From NCBI GenBank assembly GCA_964630905.1, contig CAZVWR010000026.1:1-42924 (forward strand): 42,924 nucleotides of DNA. The letters are read 5' to 3'. The stretch comes from JAGOEX01 sp964630905 (lineage in GTDB: Bacteria; UBP6; UBA1177). Position numbers and translations under genes: made by a program. Below are positions 33,441 to 42,772 of this stretch, piece by piece. The notes below the pieces were generated by a model. That model was not told the origin of the DNA. It was given only the letters and a program-made list of their open reading frames with translations, and did no database searches. Within the stretch, counting starts at the first letter, position 1. The number at the start of each line of letters is the position of its first letter.

Positions 33441-35015
33441 TTATGAACTTGCTTCGTGGCCTCTTAAGAATTTTCCAAAGATTATCATTCCGATAGGCGA
33501 TATTACCGCAACTGCACCGACCCATATCCAGATCATGTAATGCTGTGATGTGTCACCGACAACCTGCGATTTCACACCTGCTTCATTTATAACTTCTGTT
33601 GCAGGAGTGTAAACCTGAAGCAGGTATCCTGACATTACACCGACAAGAGGTTGTGATATGAATTTGGGAAGGAGAGAAAGACTCAGATAGCTTCCCTCCT
33701 GACCTTTCGGTGCAATTTTTGCTGTGTATTCCATCAGTCTTGGAGACCAGATCGCCTCACCAACTGTGAAAAATATGACAAAAAAGCAGAGCGCCAGATA
33801 GACAGAAATTGTTGAAATGCTCGTCCCTTCAGCGACCCCGAGCCATTCCTGCCAGATCAACCGTCCTGCAACAGTATCAGCGATCGGAGCATAAAAAGAA
33901 TCGGGAAGCACCACAAAGAAAACCGATGCGGCAGATATCATCGAGCCGATTGTTATCATTTTGTAGGAGCTCCATTTTCTTGTAAGCCATGCAATGAGCG
34001 GAACAAAGAACACAATGATCACAGGATTTAAGACACCGTAAATATTACCTATTTTAGCACCCTCTCCCAGAACTCTGATGCCGTATTTGGGAAACGTGTA
34101 ATGAAAATGATAGAAAACATAATTTACACCCAGAAGTATGGCCAACAGCGCCATGAACTTCCAGAACGCCGGCTGTTTTGCCACATCCACAAATATTTTA
34201 GCAGCATTCGCAAATGATTCTTCTATGGTTTTCATTATCGAAACTACCATGTTCCCTGCCTTTCTCTCTTTTTTAGGGATGATCTCAAGAACTCCGTCAT
34301 CTTTAAGGTCGATGTTATCCCTCATTATCGCAATGAAGAACATGCCGGGAAAACTGATAAGAAAAGCGACATAAAGGATGAATCTGTATGTTGAAACCTC
34401 TCCGAGAAGAGGGATCATTACATTGCCGTATTCTCCGTATATCTGCCTTATCCAGTCAAATATCAGTCCGCCGAGAGCAAAACCGATGTTCATCAGGGTA
34501 TAGAACATTGCAAATCCGAGAGCTGAAGTATCTGATTTTGTATATCTTTTCAGTGCAACTGATATTACAGGACTTAAGAATGCAACACTTACCGCCTGAG
34601 GAACAAAACCGAGCATTGTCACAACCCAGAAGTTCGTTGAAACAAAAAGGAAAAACCTCGAAAATATCGCGAGTATTGTTCCGATCACCAGCACTTTCTT
34701 AACACCTACAGCATCAACAAGAGAACCTACACCGAATATCAGAATCGTATAAGTCAGATTCCAGGTACTCATATAGTTGCCGGCTGCAACATCGCTAAGT
34801 CCCACATCGCTCGAAAGCCACAGTGTAAGAGTCATAAGCATGATAGAATACGCGGTAAATTCAGTGACTTGAGAAATAGAAACAAACCAGATCTCTCTTG
34901 GTGACGACTTAAGGCCCACACCATATTTTGTAATGATGTAGATCAGATAAACAGCCGCCGCACCGAAAACGACATAAACGAAAGGATAGATCCAGCTGAG
35001 TGAAACATAAGCCAT
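33441..35015 (-). CDS. MFS transporter (POT-like)
   Basis: 524 aa with about 12-14 membrane helices. 'GVGSLVDAVGVKKVLVIGTILAIFSRF' is the loop 2-3 MFS motif A region (G-x-L-x-D-x-x-G-x-K). 'PVISVALKRYTKSDTSALGFAMFYTLMNIGFALGG' resembles proton-coupled oligopeptide (POT) family helices 4-5. A cytoplasmic loop (about 240-275, lysine-rich) separates the halves. Substrate unknown. The stop is 2 bp from the convergent DsbD-like gene; it is transcribed divergently from the ankyrin lipoprotein. Confidence 0.8.
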   Translation of the reverse strand: MAYVSLSWIYPFVYVVFGAAAVYLIYIITKYGVGLKSSPREIWFVSISQVTEFTAYSIMLMTLTLWLSSDVGLSDVAAGNYMSTWNLTYTILIFGVGSLVDAVGVKKVLVIGTILAIFSRFFLFVSTNFWVVTMLGFVPQAVSVAFLSPVISVALKRYTKSDTSALGFAMFYTLMNIGFALGGLIFDWIRQIYGEYGNVMIPLLGEVSTYRFILYVAFLISFPGMFFIAIMRDNIDLKDDGVLEIIPKKERKAGNMVVSIMKTIEESFANAAKIFVDVAKQPAFWKFMALLAILLGVNYVFYHFHYTFPKYGIRVLGEGAKIGNIYGVLNPVIIVFFVPLIAWLTRKWSSYKMITIGSMISAASVFFVVLPDSFYAPIADTVAGRLIWQEWLGVAEGTSISTISVYLALCFFVIFFTVGEAIWSPRLMEYTAKIAPKGQEGSYLSLSLLPKFISQPLVGVMSGYLLQVYTPATEVINEAGVKSQVVGDTSQHYMIWIWVGAVAVISPIGMIIFGKFLRGHEASS

Positions 35016-35085
35016 AAAAACCTCCTCATAAAAAGTCTGAGCAAATTAGCAGAAGTATTGAAAAATGTCAAAATCTTAAAAAAAA

Positions 35086-35114
35086 TTGATAAAAATTTTA
35101 CTATTATGTATAAG
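35086..35114 (+). promoter_or_regulatory. Predicted sigma70 promoter of the ankyrin lipoprotein
   Basis: TTGATA at 35086-35091, 17-bp spacer, TATAAG at 35109-35114; ATG 35168 follows with a GGAG site. Confidence 0.6.
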
Positions 35115-35167
35115 TTCCCAGTTACGGTGGAATATGTGCTTATTTTTTCGAGATGGAGATTTTTAAA

Positions 35168-36775
35168 ATGAGAAAATTTATCGTTACTTTGATTTGTCTG
35201 CTCCTTGCAGCAGCTTGCAGTGACAACGCTGCAATGCAGAAGAAAATGGAAGAGACCGCTGAACGCAACAAACAGATCAAGGAAGAGATGGAAGCAAAGA
35301 AAAAGGAAAAACCCAAATTTGTTGATGACACTGTTAAAGAGGAAATGCCTCCCATTGTTGAAGCCGCAACAAAAGGAGATCTGGCCGCAGTGAAAACAGA
35401 ACTTGGAAAAGGAACTCTTGCAGACACCAAGGACAGCAGACAGAGAACAGCTCTTTATCAGGCAGTTGCTGAAGGTAAAAAGGAAGTTGCAAAACTTCTC
35501 ATTTCCGAAGGGGCAAATGTCAATACAAAAAGGGATGACGGCGACACACCTCTCATGGCGGCAGCAAGAAAAGGAGACCTGGAGCTTGTAGAGTGTCTTG
35601 TCAATGGCGGTGCCGATGTCAAGGTCGCTGATAACTTTGGAAGAACACCTCTCATGATGGCGGCATCAAGCGGATCAAAAGAGGTTTTTGACTTTGTTCT
35701 CAAAGGCTCAGATATCAATGCGGCTGACAAATATGAACTCACAGCACTCATTTTCGCTATGAAAGCTGGACACATGGATCTTGCAAAATATATTCTCGGC
35801 AAAGGTGCAAAAGTGTGGAAACCGAAAAAGGTCACCTGGAGCAAAAAGCCTATCGTTCTTAAAATTGAGAACAAGGTTCAGCCCGGAATGGATAAAGTTA
35901 TTGAAGAACTTGATAAGAAAGAAGTTCATCTCCGCCAGAAGACAGAGCTCTTCTATGCAATTGAAAAAGGAGATCTTGAACTTGTAAAACTTCTTGTAGC
36001 CAAGGGTTCACCGCTTCTTGTTACCGATGTTGAGCAGAGCCGTGAGAACATCATTTATGTTTACGGCCCCAGCAAGGAAGAAGAAAGAGACATGCTCTTT
36101 GAAAGAGAGACTGTCAGAACAAGTTATGACCGCGATCAGAAAAACCTTCTTCACTACGCTGCAGAAGGCGGTTATGTTGAAATAATGAAATTCCTCATTT
36201 CAAAAGGTGCAAGACTTGAAGAGACCGATGGCGAAAATGTCAGAGGGCCTCTTTTCTATGCAGTAGGACAGGACCTTGACAAAAAAGATCCTTCAAAAGA
36301 GAAACGGCTTGCTGAAACCGTTGCATACATAATTGAAGAAGGAAAAAAGACATGGAAAAAGAAAGTCCGTCTTTCCAAAAAAGAGCTCGACAAAATGAGA
36401 AAAGAGAATCAAAGCAAACCGTGGTGGGAACAGAATCCATTTGATGTTGAATGGAAAGAGGTCATTGCTCCCAAAGTTGATATCGAAGAATACGACTATG
36501 AAGGATGGACCGCCCTCACCCTTGCCGCAAAATACGGTCAGTTTGAATCTGTAAAGGTTATGATCGAAAAAGGTGCGATCATAAATCACAAAGAAAGAAA
36601 GATGGGCAACACCGCTCTTATGTATTCAAGAATAGGAAAATTCACCGAAATGGAAAAGTTCCTTCTTGCAAACTGTGCAAAGGAAGGGATCAACTTCGAC
36701 CATGAAGAACTTGCAAAACAGGGTTGGAAATGTATTGACGGAAAAGAAGTCTTCGAAAAACCTGCTGAAAAGTAA
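35168..36775 (+). CDS. Ankyrin-repeat lipoprotein
   Basis: 535 aa from ATG 35168; the upstream in-frame ATG at 35153 would displace the lipoprotein signal. Lipobox AAAC in the first 20 residues, then a Lys/Glu-rich helical spacer (about 22-60). Ankyrin repeats occur at about 65-215 ('TPLMAAARKGDLELVECLVNGGADV', 'TPLMMAASSGSKEVFDFVL'), at about 255-290, at about 320-355 ('NLLHYAAEGGYVEIMKFLISKGARL') and at about 440-500. Long insertions between repeats, one containing a Lys-rich segment, suggest extra surface loops. A periplasmic protein-protein interaction scaffold anchored by lipid is likely. Partner unknown. Confidence 0.85.
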   Translation: MRKFIVTLICLLLAAACSDNAAMQKKMEETAERNKQIKEEMEAKKKEKPKFVDDTVKEEMPPIVEAATKGDLAAVKTELGKGTLADTKDSRQRTALYQAVAEGKKEVAKLLISEGANVNTKRDDGDTPLMAAARKGDLELVECLVNGGADVKVADNFGRTPLMMAASSGSKEVFDFVLKGSDINAADKYELTALIFAMKAGHMDLAKYILGKGAKVWKPKKVTWSKKPIVLKIENKVQPGMDKVIEELDKKEVHLRQKTELFYAIEKGDLELVKLLVAKGSPLLVTDVEQSRENIIYVYGPSKEEERDMLFERETVRTSYDRDQKNLLHYAAEGGYVEIMKFLISKGARLEETDGENVRGPLFYAVGQDLDKKDPSKEKRLAETVAYIIEEGKKTWKKKVRLSKKELDKMRKENQSKPWWEQNPFDVEWKEVIAPKVDIEEYDYEGWTALTLAAKYGQFESVKVMIEKGAIINHKERKMGNTALMYSRIGKFTEMEKFLLANCAKEGINFDHEELAKQGWKCIDGKEVFEKPAEK

Positions 36776-36790
36776 TATTCAATTCTTTTA

Positions 36791-38332
36791 ATGGGTTACA
36801 CCGAACTCGAGATCAAGCTACCAACTGATTTTTCAGATCATCAGCTTAAAAAGGCCGTTTCAAAAAACATTGACAGTGCGGATATTTCATTCTCAATTCT
36901 TAGAAAATCACTTGATGCAAGAAATAAGAAAGATATTCACTGGCTTTTACGGGTCGGAGTTCAATCACCTGCCATAAAAGGTGAAAGGCCTGAAATAAAA
37001 AAACTTGAACTTCCATCATCAGATCATGGAAAAGGAAAAAAGGTCGTGATCACCGGTTGCGGACCTGCCGGAATCTTTTGCGGGCTGATCCTTCAAAGGT
37101 CGGGATATTATGTCACGATCATTGAAAAAGGGACGGATATTCCAAAAAGAACTGACGATATAAACAAATTTGAGAAAAGCGGAATACTCAACAAAAACAG
37201 CGGGTACTGCTTTGGGGAAGGGGGTGCCGGAACTTTCAGCGACGGGAAGCTGACAAGCAGGACGAAGACGATAACTCTTGAAAAGAACTTCATTTTTGAA
37301 GAACTCATTAAAGCAGGGGCTCCTGACGAAATTGCCTATATGACCCACCCTCACCTTGGAAGCGACAACCTGAAAAAGATAATCCCTGCAATAATTTCAG
37401 ATTTCAGATCAAGCGGCGGAACTGTTCTTTTTGAAACTGAATTGACAGATCTTTATAAAACAAAAGAAGAAATTACTGCTGTTGAAGTTTCAGGAAAACA
37501 TTCCGGAAAGATCGCCGGAGATATTTTTATTTTTGCTCCCGGGCACAGTTCTTTCAATCTTTACAGACTGTTACTTAAAAATAATGTTGAGCTTTCAACA
37601 AAGCCTTTTGCAATTGGATTCAGGGTCGAGCACCTTGCTGAAACGATCAATCTTGCACAATGGGGAAAGAGATCTCTTCCGGGAGTTAAAGCGGCTGAAT
37701 ACCGGCTTGCAGAAAGTTTCGATAACAGTTCAGTATTTTCGTTCTGCATGTGTCCGGGTGGCAAAGTCGTTCAGTCATCGCCGGAAAACGGACTTTCGGT
37801 CGTTAACGGAATGAGCAATTATTCAAGAAATGGAATTTTTGCCAACAGTGCTGTCGTCACCCCGTTTAAAATTGAAGAACTTTCAAATGCTCCTGTTTCG
37901 CCGCTGACTGCACTCGATCTCCTTGAAGATCTTGAAAGGAAGTTCTATAACTCCACGAATTCATTTGACATTCCTGCAACAAACATCACGGATCTCATAA
38001 ATGGGAAAACTTCAAGCCGTTTTTCATCATCAAGCTATTCTTTCAACCTTGCAAGCAGAGATTTTCACGAACTCTTCCCGAAAACAGTTCTTGAAAGACT
38101 GATAAAAGGTCTCAGAATTTTTAATAACAAGATCAAAGGGTTTGAAGAAGGAGTGGCGCTCGGACTTGAAAGCAAAACCTCATCTCCATTGAAAGCTCAG
38201 AGAAATCAAAACCTTACCACCCCGCCATTCTCCAATCTCTATATCTGCGGAGAAGGAAGCGGAAATGCAGGCGGCATAATCTCAAGTGCCGCTGACGGAG
38301 TAAGAGTTGCAATGGCTGTGATTAGAATTTAA
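36791..38332 (+). CDS. FAD-dependent oxidoreductase of the COG2509 type
   Basis: 513 aa. N-terminal ~80 residues form the small alpha/beta domain seen before the Rossmann fold in this family ('YTELEIKLPTDFSDHQLKKAVSKN'). The FAD site 'VVITGCGPAGIFCGLILQRSGYYVTIIEKG' begins near residue 83. 'GYCFGEGGAGTFSDGKLTSRTKT' and 'YICGEGSGNAGGIISSAADGVRVA' are diagnostic of COG2509 'NAD(FAD)-utilizing dehydrogenases'. The substrate of the family is unknown. The start 15 bp after the ankyrin gene has a poor ribosome-binding site, so coupling or leaderless translation is possible. Confidence 0.85.
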   Translation: MGYTELEIKLPTDFSDHQLKKAVSKNIDSADISFSILRKSLDARNKKDIHWLLRVGVQSPAIKGERPEIKKLELPSSDHGKGKKVVITGCGPAGIFCGLILQRSGYYVTIIEKGTDIPKRTDDINKFEKSGILNKNSGYCFGEGGAGTFSDGKLTSRTKTITLEKNFIFEELIKAGAPDEIAYMTHPHLGSDNLKKIIPAIISDFRSSGGTVLFETELTDLYKTKEEITAVEVSGKHSGKIAGDIFIFAPGHSSFNLYRLLLKNNVELSTKPFAIGFRVEHLAETINLAQWGKRSLPGVKAAEYRLAESFDNSSVFSFCMCPGGKVVQSSPENGLSVVNGMSNYSRNGIFANSAVVTPFKIEELSNAPVSPLTALDLLEDLERKFYNSTNSFDIPATNITDLINGKTSSRFSSSSYSFNLASRDFHELFPKTVLERLIKGLRIFNNKIKGFEEGVALGLESKTSSPLKAQRNQNLTTPPFSNLYICGEGSGNAGGIISSAADGVRVAMAVIRI

Positions 38333-38357
38333 GTGCAGGTTTTTTCAATATGTTGCC

Positions 38358-38385
38358 GTAGGGGCGAAAAATCTTTCGCCTTTAC
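38358..38385. repeat. 28-bp palindromic repeat, copy 1
   Basis: GTAGGGGCGAAA, 4-base loop, TTTCGCCTTTAC. The arms pair fully if two G-T wobbles are allowed. It lies 2 bp beyond the RhuM stop and 26 bp after the COG2509 stop. Dispersed GTAGGGGCGAAA palindromes (REP/MITE-like) occur in many bacteria. It could also act as a bidirectional terminator. Confidence 0.8.
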
Positions 38386-38386
38386 T

Positions 38387-39445
38387 TCATTCTTTCTTGT
38401 GCTCTAACTTTTTTATCATCCTGTCAAAATCACTTTCAAAAAGGCGATCTTGAACAATTCTGTATTTTTCAAATTCACTCTCAGCATGAGCTTTGGCAAT
38501 TTCTGCCGTCACTTTTCCGGCATCCTGGAGGATCTCCCTGTCTGTAGCTTCAATGAATCTATTCAGACGGGTTTCCCAATCTGCCATAGTCATTGGTATT
38601 TTGCGAATTGCCATGCTTTCTGCAACATCAAGATATGCTGACACCAACCTTTCCAATTGTGCCAGCTCTTCCTCAGTCAAGTAGTTTTTGGCAACGCTTA
38701 CATCAAATTTCTGAATTTTTCCTTTCGGAGCATCTTTCCATGTAGTTAATCCCATGTTCTCTTTTTTTGCATCTGCGCGGTTACAAATAACTTCCGCCGC
38801 AGTAGCACCGTGTATAGCCCAGTGCAGTTTGTTCTGAACAGTGGCAAAAAACCGTTTAGTGGATAGAGCGGTAACATCATAATCAATAGAAGTCGAATAT
38901 ATATCGGTGATTTTCTGATAGAATTTGCGTTCACTCATGCGTATTTCCCGAATACGCTGCAACTGCTCTTCAAAGTATTGCTCAGTCAGGATAGAACCAC
39001 CTTTTTTTATCCGTTCATCATCCATCACATATGCTTTGATGGTATATTCCTTAATAATGGTGGTCGCCCATTTTCTAAACTGTACAGCCCGTTCAGAGTT
39101 GACCTTGTAACCAACTGCAATTATTGCCGATAGATTATAGTGATTGGTGTCGTAATTTTTGCCGTCAGTGGCAGTTATCCGAAAATTTCGGATAACTGAA
39201 TCTTCCTGTAACTCGCTGTCGCTGAATATCTTTTTCAAGTGATAGTTAATCGTCCTGACATCAATGTCGTAGAGCGTTGCCATCATTTTCTGGGTCAACC
39301 AGATGTTTTCATCGGAGTAAACTGCTTCAACACCTCCCCTGCCTCCTGCCGCTACGAATGTCAGATATTCGGCAGCCGATGAGCGAATAATTGATATTTC
39401 TTTTTTCACTTTTCTCTGAGATGTTTCATTTTTCTTCTGTTTCAT
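38387..39445 (-). CDS. RhuM-family virulence/phage-type protein (complete)
   Basis: 352 aa. After a basic N-terminus, the RhuM core is complete: 'AVYSDENIWLTQKMMATLYDIDVRTINYHLKKIFSDSEL', 'NYDTNHYNLSAIIAVGYKVNSERAVQFRKWATTIIKEYTIKAYVMDDERIK', 'ERKFYQKITDIYSTSIDYD' and a long helical C-terminus. The first part is a winged-helix-like DNA-binding region related to phage KilA/ORF6N proteins. RhuM genes are often found inside or next to restriction-modification loci, as here. The function is unknown; the name comes from Salmonella pathogenicity island 3. Flanked on both sides by the same palindromic repeat. An RBS-like GAGG lies just upstream of the ATG. Confidence 0.88.
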   Translation of the reverse strand: MKQKKNETSQRKVKKEISIIRSSAAEYLTFVAAGGRGGVEAVYSDENIWLTQKMMATLYDIDVRTINYHLKKIFSDSELQEDSVIRNFRITATDGKNYDTNHYNLSAIIAVGYKVNSERAVQFRKWATTIIKEYTIKAYVMDDERIKKGGSILTEQYFEEQLQRIREIRMSERKFYQKITDIYSTSIDYDVTALSTKRFFATVQNKLHWAIHGATAAEVICNRADAKKENMGLTTWKDAPKGKIQKFDVSVAKNYLTEEELAQLERLVSAYLDVAESMAIRKIPMTMADWETRLNRFIEATDREILQDAGKVTAEIAKAHAESEFEKYRIVQDRLFESDFDRMIKKLEHKKE

Positions 39446-39471
39446 ATTAATCCTCTTTTTTGCTTCTTCCC

Positions 39472-39499
39472 GTAGGGGCGAAAGATTTTTCGCCCTTAC
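39472..39499. repeat. 28-bp palindromic repeat, copy 2
   Basis: GTAGGGGCGAAA, 4-base loop, TTTCGCCCTTAC; differs from copy 1 at only a few positions. The TAA stop of the restriction-modification gene lies inside it (39496-39498), so the element either inserted at that stop or supplies it. Together with copy 1 it brackets the RhuM gene. Confidence 0.8.
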
Positions 39500-42400
39500 A
39501 GTAAATCAATCTCCCTCATAATCCTATCTGTCTCAAGTAATGCTTTTATAATTTTCTGGTAATGTTGTATGTCGTCGAATGTGAGGACTCGTCCTTTTCT
39601 GTCTTTAAGCCATTTCTGGGCGGGTTGATATCCGCCGATGTAGAAATTCCATGATATTTCAGGAACATTTTCAAAATACTGTTCTTTGTTTATGTAGACT
39701 TTGCCGCCTTTATATTCGGGTTTATCAACTTCATTGCTCCCTTCAACCGGGAAATAATATTCATGGTTTTCGAGGATGGGTGATTCCATCAAATGGATCT
39801 GGCGAAGCTCCCCACCTTTTGAAACAAGTTTCCAGAATGTTTCCACATCTTCCGGATAAGGAATTCTCGGGAAATCAATCTTCAAAAATTCCTTGTATTT
39901 ATCACGGTATGACGGGCTGTGGAGAACTGCATAAATATAATCCAGAAGATCAATCGGGGCGAATGTTCCTTCTGTATCAACTTTCTCTTTAGCGAATTTC
40001 AATCCCAGACCATCAGCAATCTCCTGAACTATTTCCATGTTTAAATTGGGCTCTCGTTCCCCGCCATTGTCAAAAACGGTGTTGTCGTTTTTTTGAGGGT
40101 AAAAATAAATGGGAAAAGAACTCATCGAGTCCGCCGCGGAATCTAATAAATGCCTGTCGCTTATTTTATTTGTAATCATCATATAGTTGAGGCTCAATTG
40201 CCTATTTTTTGAAGTAACCTGTAAAGCATAATTTTCACCCGAAACCATATTTCTCATCACATTATATCGAGGATAAGCCATAATTCCGTTGGTTTTGCCT
40301 GTATATTTTGTATATCTAAAATCAAAAGGTCTATATAATATAACATCAATATCGTTGGAGCTGTTAGCCAAGTCTTCTTTCGCCAAAGAAACGGACCAAT
40401 CTCTTCCGTCTTTAACATTATATTTTCTATGTATATCAATTTCATTTAAATTTAAGAATTCTCTTTTAAAAGATGCCGCTTCCTCTTCTTGAAAAAAAAT
40501 ATTTAATGTGTCTTTTTGTGTCTCTATGCCATTTGAATAAATTACTATAAAATCATCTATTTTGAAGAACTTATTGTATTCGCTTATAAGTGAAAAATCC
40601 TTAGGAACAAAAAAATAGCTCGGCTTTGGTCGTTCCAACTCTTTCTTTGTTATTCCATCTATGTTGCTATCAACCAAGTGTTTGTATTTGTAATCTCTTT
40701 TCCCAAAAATATCACTGTGAAAAACCTTTCCCAACTCATTTTTTTTCTTTTTATTGTTTTTAACAAAGATGTTGATGCTCACTCCCTGCATTATATCAAA
40801 CACATTTTCGTCTTTGCTTCCATCAGGTGCGGTTTCTTTCTTTTTTGAATTGCCATGAAGATCCAGAATATAAATCTTGTCGAATGTTTCGAGAAGATGT
40901 TTTCTCATTTGACGATGTGTGATGCCGTCAATAAAACTGTTGTTTGAGATATAAGCCAGAATTCCTTCGCCGTTCTTTTCAATGAAATATTCGCCATAGC
41001 GAATAAACTTGATGTAGTCGTCATCAAGGTTGATTTTTCTTTCATTCAGATCTTTTTTGTAATCCGCAATAAGTCCTTGAATCCATTCATTTTTATTTGT
41101 GCTACTAACAGCATACGGCGGATTCCCAAGCACCACCATCACTGGTGATTCTCTCTTGATATAATTTGCTTCCGCTGCTTCCTGTGAAAGCCATGATGCG
41201 AAGATCGTTCCGGTGTAAGGGTTCGGTTCTTCAAGCGAATTGGTTAAATATACCTGTAATCTCTGCTGATTTTTCGGTTTATATCCCGTCTCTTTCAGTA
41301 ACATTTCAAGTTTCAAGTGACACATCGTGTAACTTGCCATGAGTATTTCAAATCCGTGAAGCCGGGGCAGAAGATGTTCCTCAACATAATTGGACCACAT
41401 GCCCTGCTGTTTTTCAAACTGACAGCTGTAAATATGTCGCACTACTTCGGCAAGAAAAGTTCCCGTCCCTGTCGCCGGATCAAGTATCTGAACTTTGTGA
41501 ACTTCCTTGTCAATCTTTGTGGTTCTTCCCCCTTTTGTCGGAACATCCATCTGAATTTTTGCCTTGCTTGTATCAGCAAGACCTTTCGGGAGATTGAATT
41601 CCGATTTCAAAATGTCGTCAACCGCTCTGACAATAAAGTTCACAACCGGTTCCGGTGTGTAATAAACTCCCCTTGATTTTCTGAGCTTTGAATCATACTC
41701 CTTCAGGAATGTTTCATAAAAATGGAGCATGGGATCTCTCATCTGTGTAGATCTGCCGAAGTTCTTCAAAATCTCCTGCAGATTACATGCACCGAAAACT
41801 TCCGCCAATGCATCAACTATCCAGACAAGCCGGTCATCAAGTTCAAATCCCGCAATGTAGCCGAAAAGCTTCTTGAGAAAAGGGTTTGACTGCGGAACAA
41901 GCTGCAATGCCTCTTGCCTTGAAAATGTCTCCGGTGTATCATCATTCAATCTGGCCGCAAAAAGACCGTAAGCGATTGTCTGAGCGTAAATATCGGCAAA
42001 TGTGCTTTCGTCCATATCGTGAATTAGAATCTTCTTGAATGCATCAAGCTGATCTTTGAGCGTTGTTTCCGCTTCGTTTGTGACCGCATTGAAAATAATA
42101 TCTTTCATCAGACGGGCTTTTCCTGCCATCATTTTTGCAAGCTGTTCAGGCGAAGTTATGCTCTGGATGTGATAAGTGCAGAATTCTTTCAGGTAAAGTT
42201 CAAAATTGTCCCAGGAATCTTTGAGGGGCGTGATCTTTCCGTTATCGGCTTCCGCAATTGAAATGGTGTGAACTTTTTCGCCGTTCCGGTAAAAACGGAA
42301 TTCCAGATAATCGGTCAGAATCAGATTATCAAGACTTTCCTTATATCTGCTGAGCTGTTCAGATTTTTCAGTTTCCCTGAGGTTTATTCCGATATCCTTT

Positions 42401-42609
42401 GCCTCAATATATCCGACCGGAAGATTATTCTTATTCGTCAGAATATAGTCGGGAGCTCCGCACTCCTGCCGTTTCGGTTCGTTGGTCGCCTTTATTCCGG
42501 GAATGATCGCTTCAATGAGCTGTGCAAGATCTCCACGGTAAGTGTGTTCTGTTGCTCTACCGGATGAATAACTCTTGGAAATGTTTGAAATGTAAGAACG
42601 AATGTCCAT
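39496..42609 (-). CDS. Single-chain restriction-modification enzyme (Type IIG/ISP-like): PD-(D/E)xK nuclease plus N6-adenine methyltransferase
   Basis: 1037 aa from ATG 42609 (AGAGG 7 bp upstream). N-terminal nuclease: Asp54 in 'GAPDYIL' and Glu69-x-Lys71 in 'GYIEAKD' form a PD-(D/E)xK site. A helical connector (about 150-310) precedes the methyltransferase: 'SRGVYYTPEPVVNFIV', motif I 'LDPATGTGTFL', motif IV 'GNPPYAV'. A C-terminal target-recognition region ends 'FDDIQHYQKIIKALLETDRIMREIDLL'. It would modify and cut DNA at one asymmetric site. The ATP-dependent helicase of true Type ISP enzymes (about 1600 aa) is absent, so Type IIG is the better label. No separate specificity gene is present. 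RhuM lies directly downstream on the same strand. Confidence 0.88.
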   Translation of the reverse strand: MDIRSYISNISKSYSSGRATEHTYRGDLAQLIEAIIPGIKATNEPKRQECGAPDYILTNKNNLPVGYIEAKDIGINLRETEKSEQLSRYKESLDNLILTDYLEFRFYRNGEKVHTISIAEADNGKITPLKDSWDNFELYLKEFCTYHIQSITSPEQLAKMMAGKARLMKDIIFNAVTNEAETTLKDQLDAFKKILIHDMDESTFADIYAQTIAYGLFAARLNDDTPETFSRQEALQLVPQSNPFLKKLFGYIAGFELDDRLVWIVDALAEVFGACNLQEILKNFGRSTQMRDPMLHFYETFLKEYDSKLRKSRGVYYTPEPVVNFIVRAVDDILKSEFNLPKGLADTSKAKIQMDVPTKGGRTTKIDKEVHKVQILDPATGTGTFLAEVVRHIYSCQFEKQQGMWSNYVEEHLLPRLHGFEILMASYTMCHLKLEMLLKETGYKPKNQQRLQVYLTNSLEEPNPYTGTIFASWLSQEAAEANYIKRESPVMVVLGNPPYAVSSTNKNEWIQGLIADYKKDLNERKINLDDDYIKFIRYGEYFIEKNGEGILAYISNNSFIDGITHRQMRKHLLETFDKIYILDLHGNSKKKETAPDGSKDENVFDIMQGVSINIFVKNNKKKKNELGKVFHSDIFGKRDYKYKHLVDSNIDGITKKELERPKPSYFFVPKDFSLISEYNKFFKIDDFIVIYSNGIETQKDTLNIFFQEEEAASFKREFLNLNEIDIHRKYNVKDGRDWSVSLAKEDLANSSNDIDVILYRPFDFRYTKYTGKTNGIMAYPRYNVMRNMVSGENYALQVTSKNRQLSLNYMMITNKISDRHLLDSAADSMSSFPIYFYPQKNDNTVFDNGGEREPNLNMEIVQEIADGLGLKFAKEKVDTEGTFAPIDLLDYIYAVLHSPSYRDKYKEFLKIDFPRIPYPEDVETFWKLVSKGGELRQIHLMESPILENHEYYFPVEGSNEVDKPEYKGGKVYINKEQYFENVPEISWNFYIGGYQPAQKWLKDRKGRVLTFDDIQHYQKIIKALLETDRIMREIDLL

Positions 42610-42691
42610 ATCTGCCTCTGCTATTAAAATCTTAAACAAGCGATGATATTACAAACTTCTCATAATTTGAACTTTTTTCTCATTTTTGAAG

Positions 42692-42719
42692 TTGCCAACT
42701 AAGAATGTTTCGTTATAAT
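42692..42719 (+). promoter_or_regulatory. Strong sigma70 promoter at the right edge
   Basis: TTGCCA at 42692-42697, 16-bp spacer, perfect TATAAT at 42714-42719. It points right, away from the restriction gene, toward ATG 42773 (leader about 47 nt). Confidence 0.65.
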
Positions 42720-42772
42720 TTCAATGCAATGCGACTTAGCGAATGACAGTAGCAATTTTTTAAGGTGGATAT

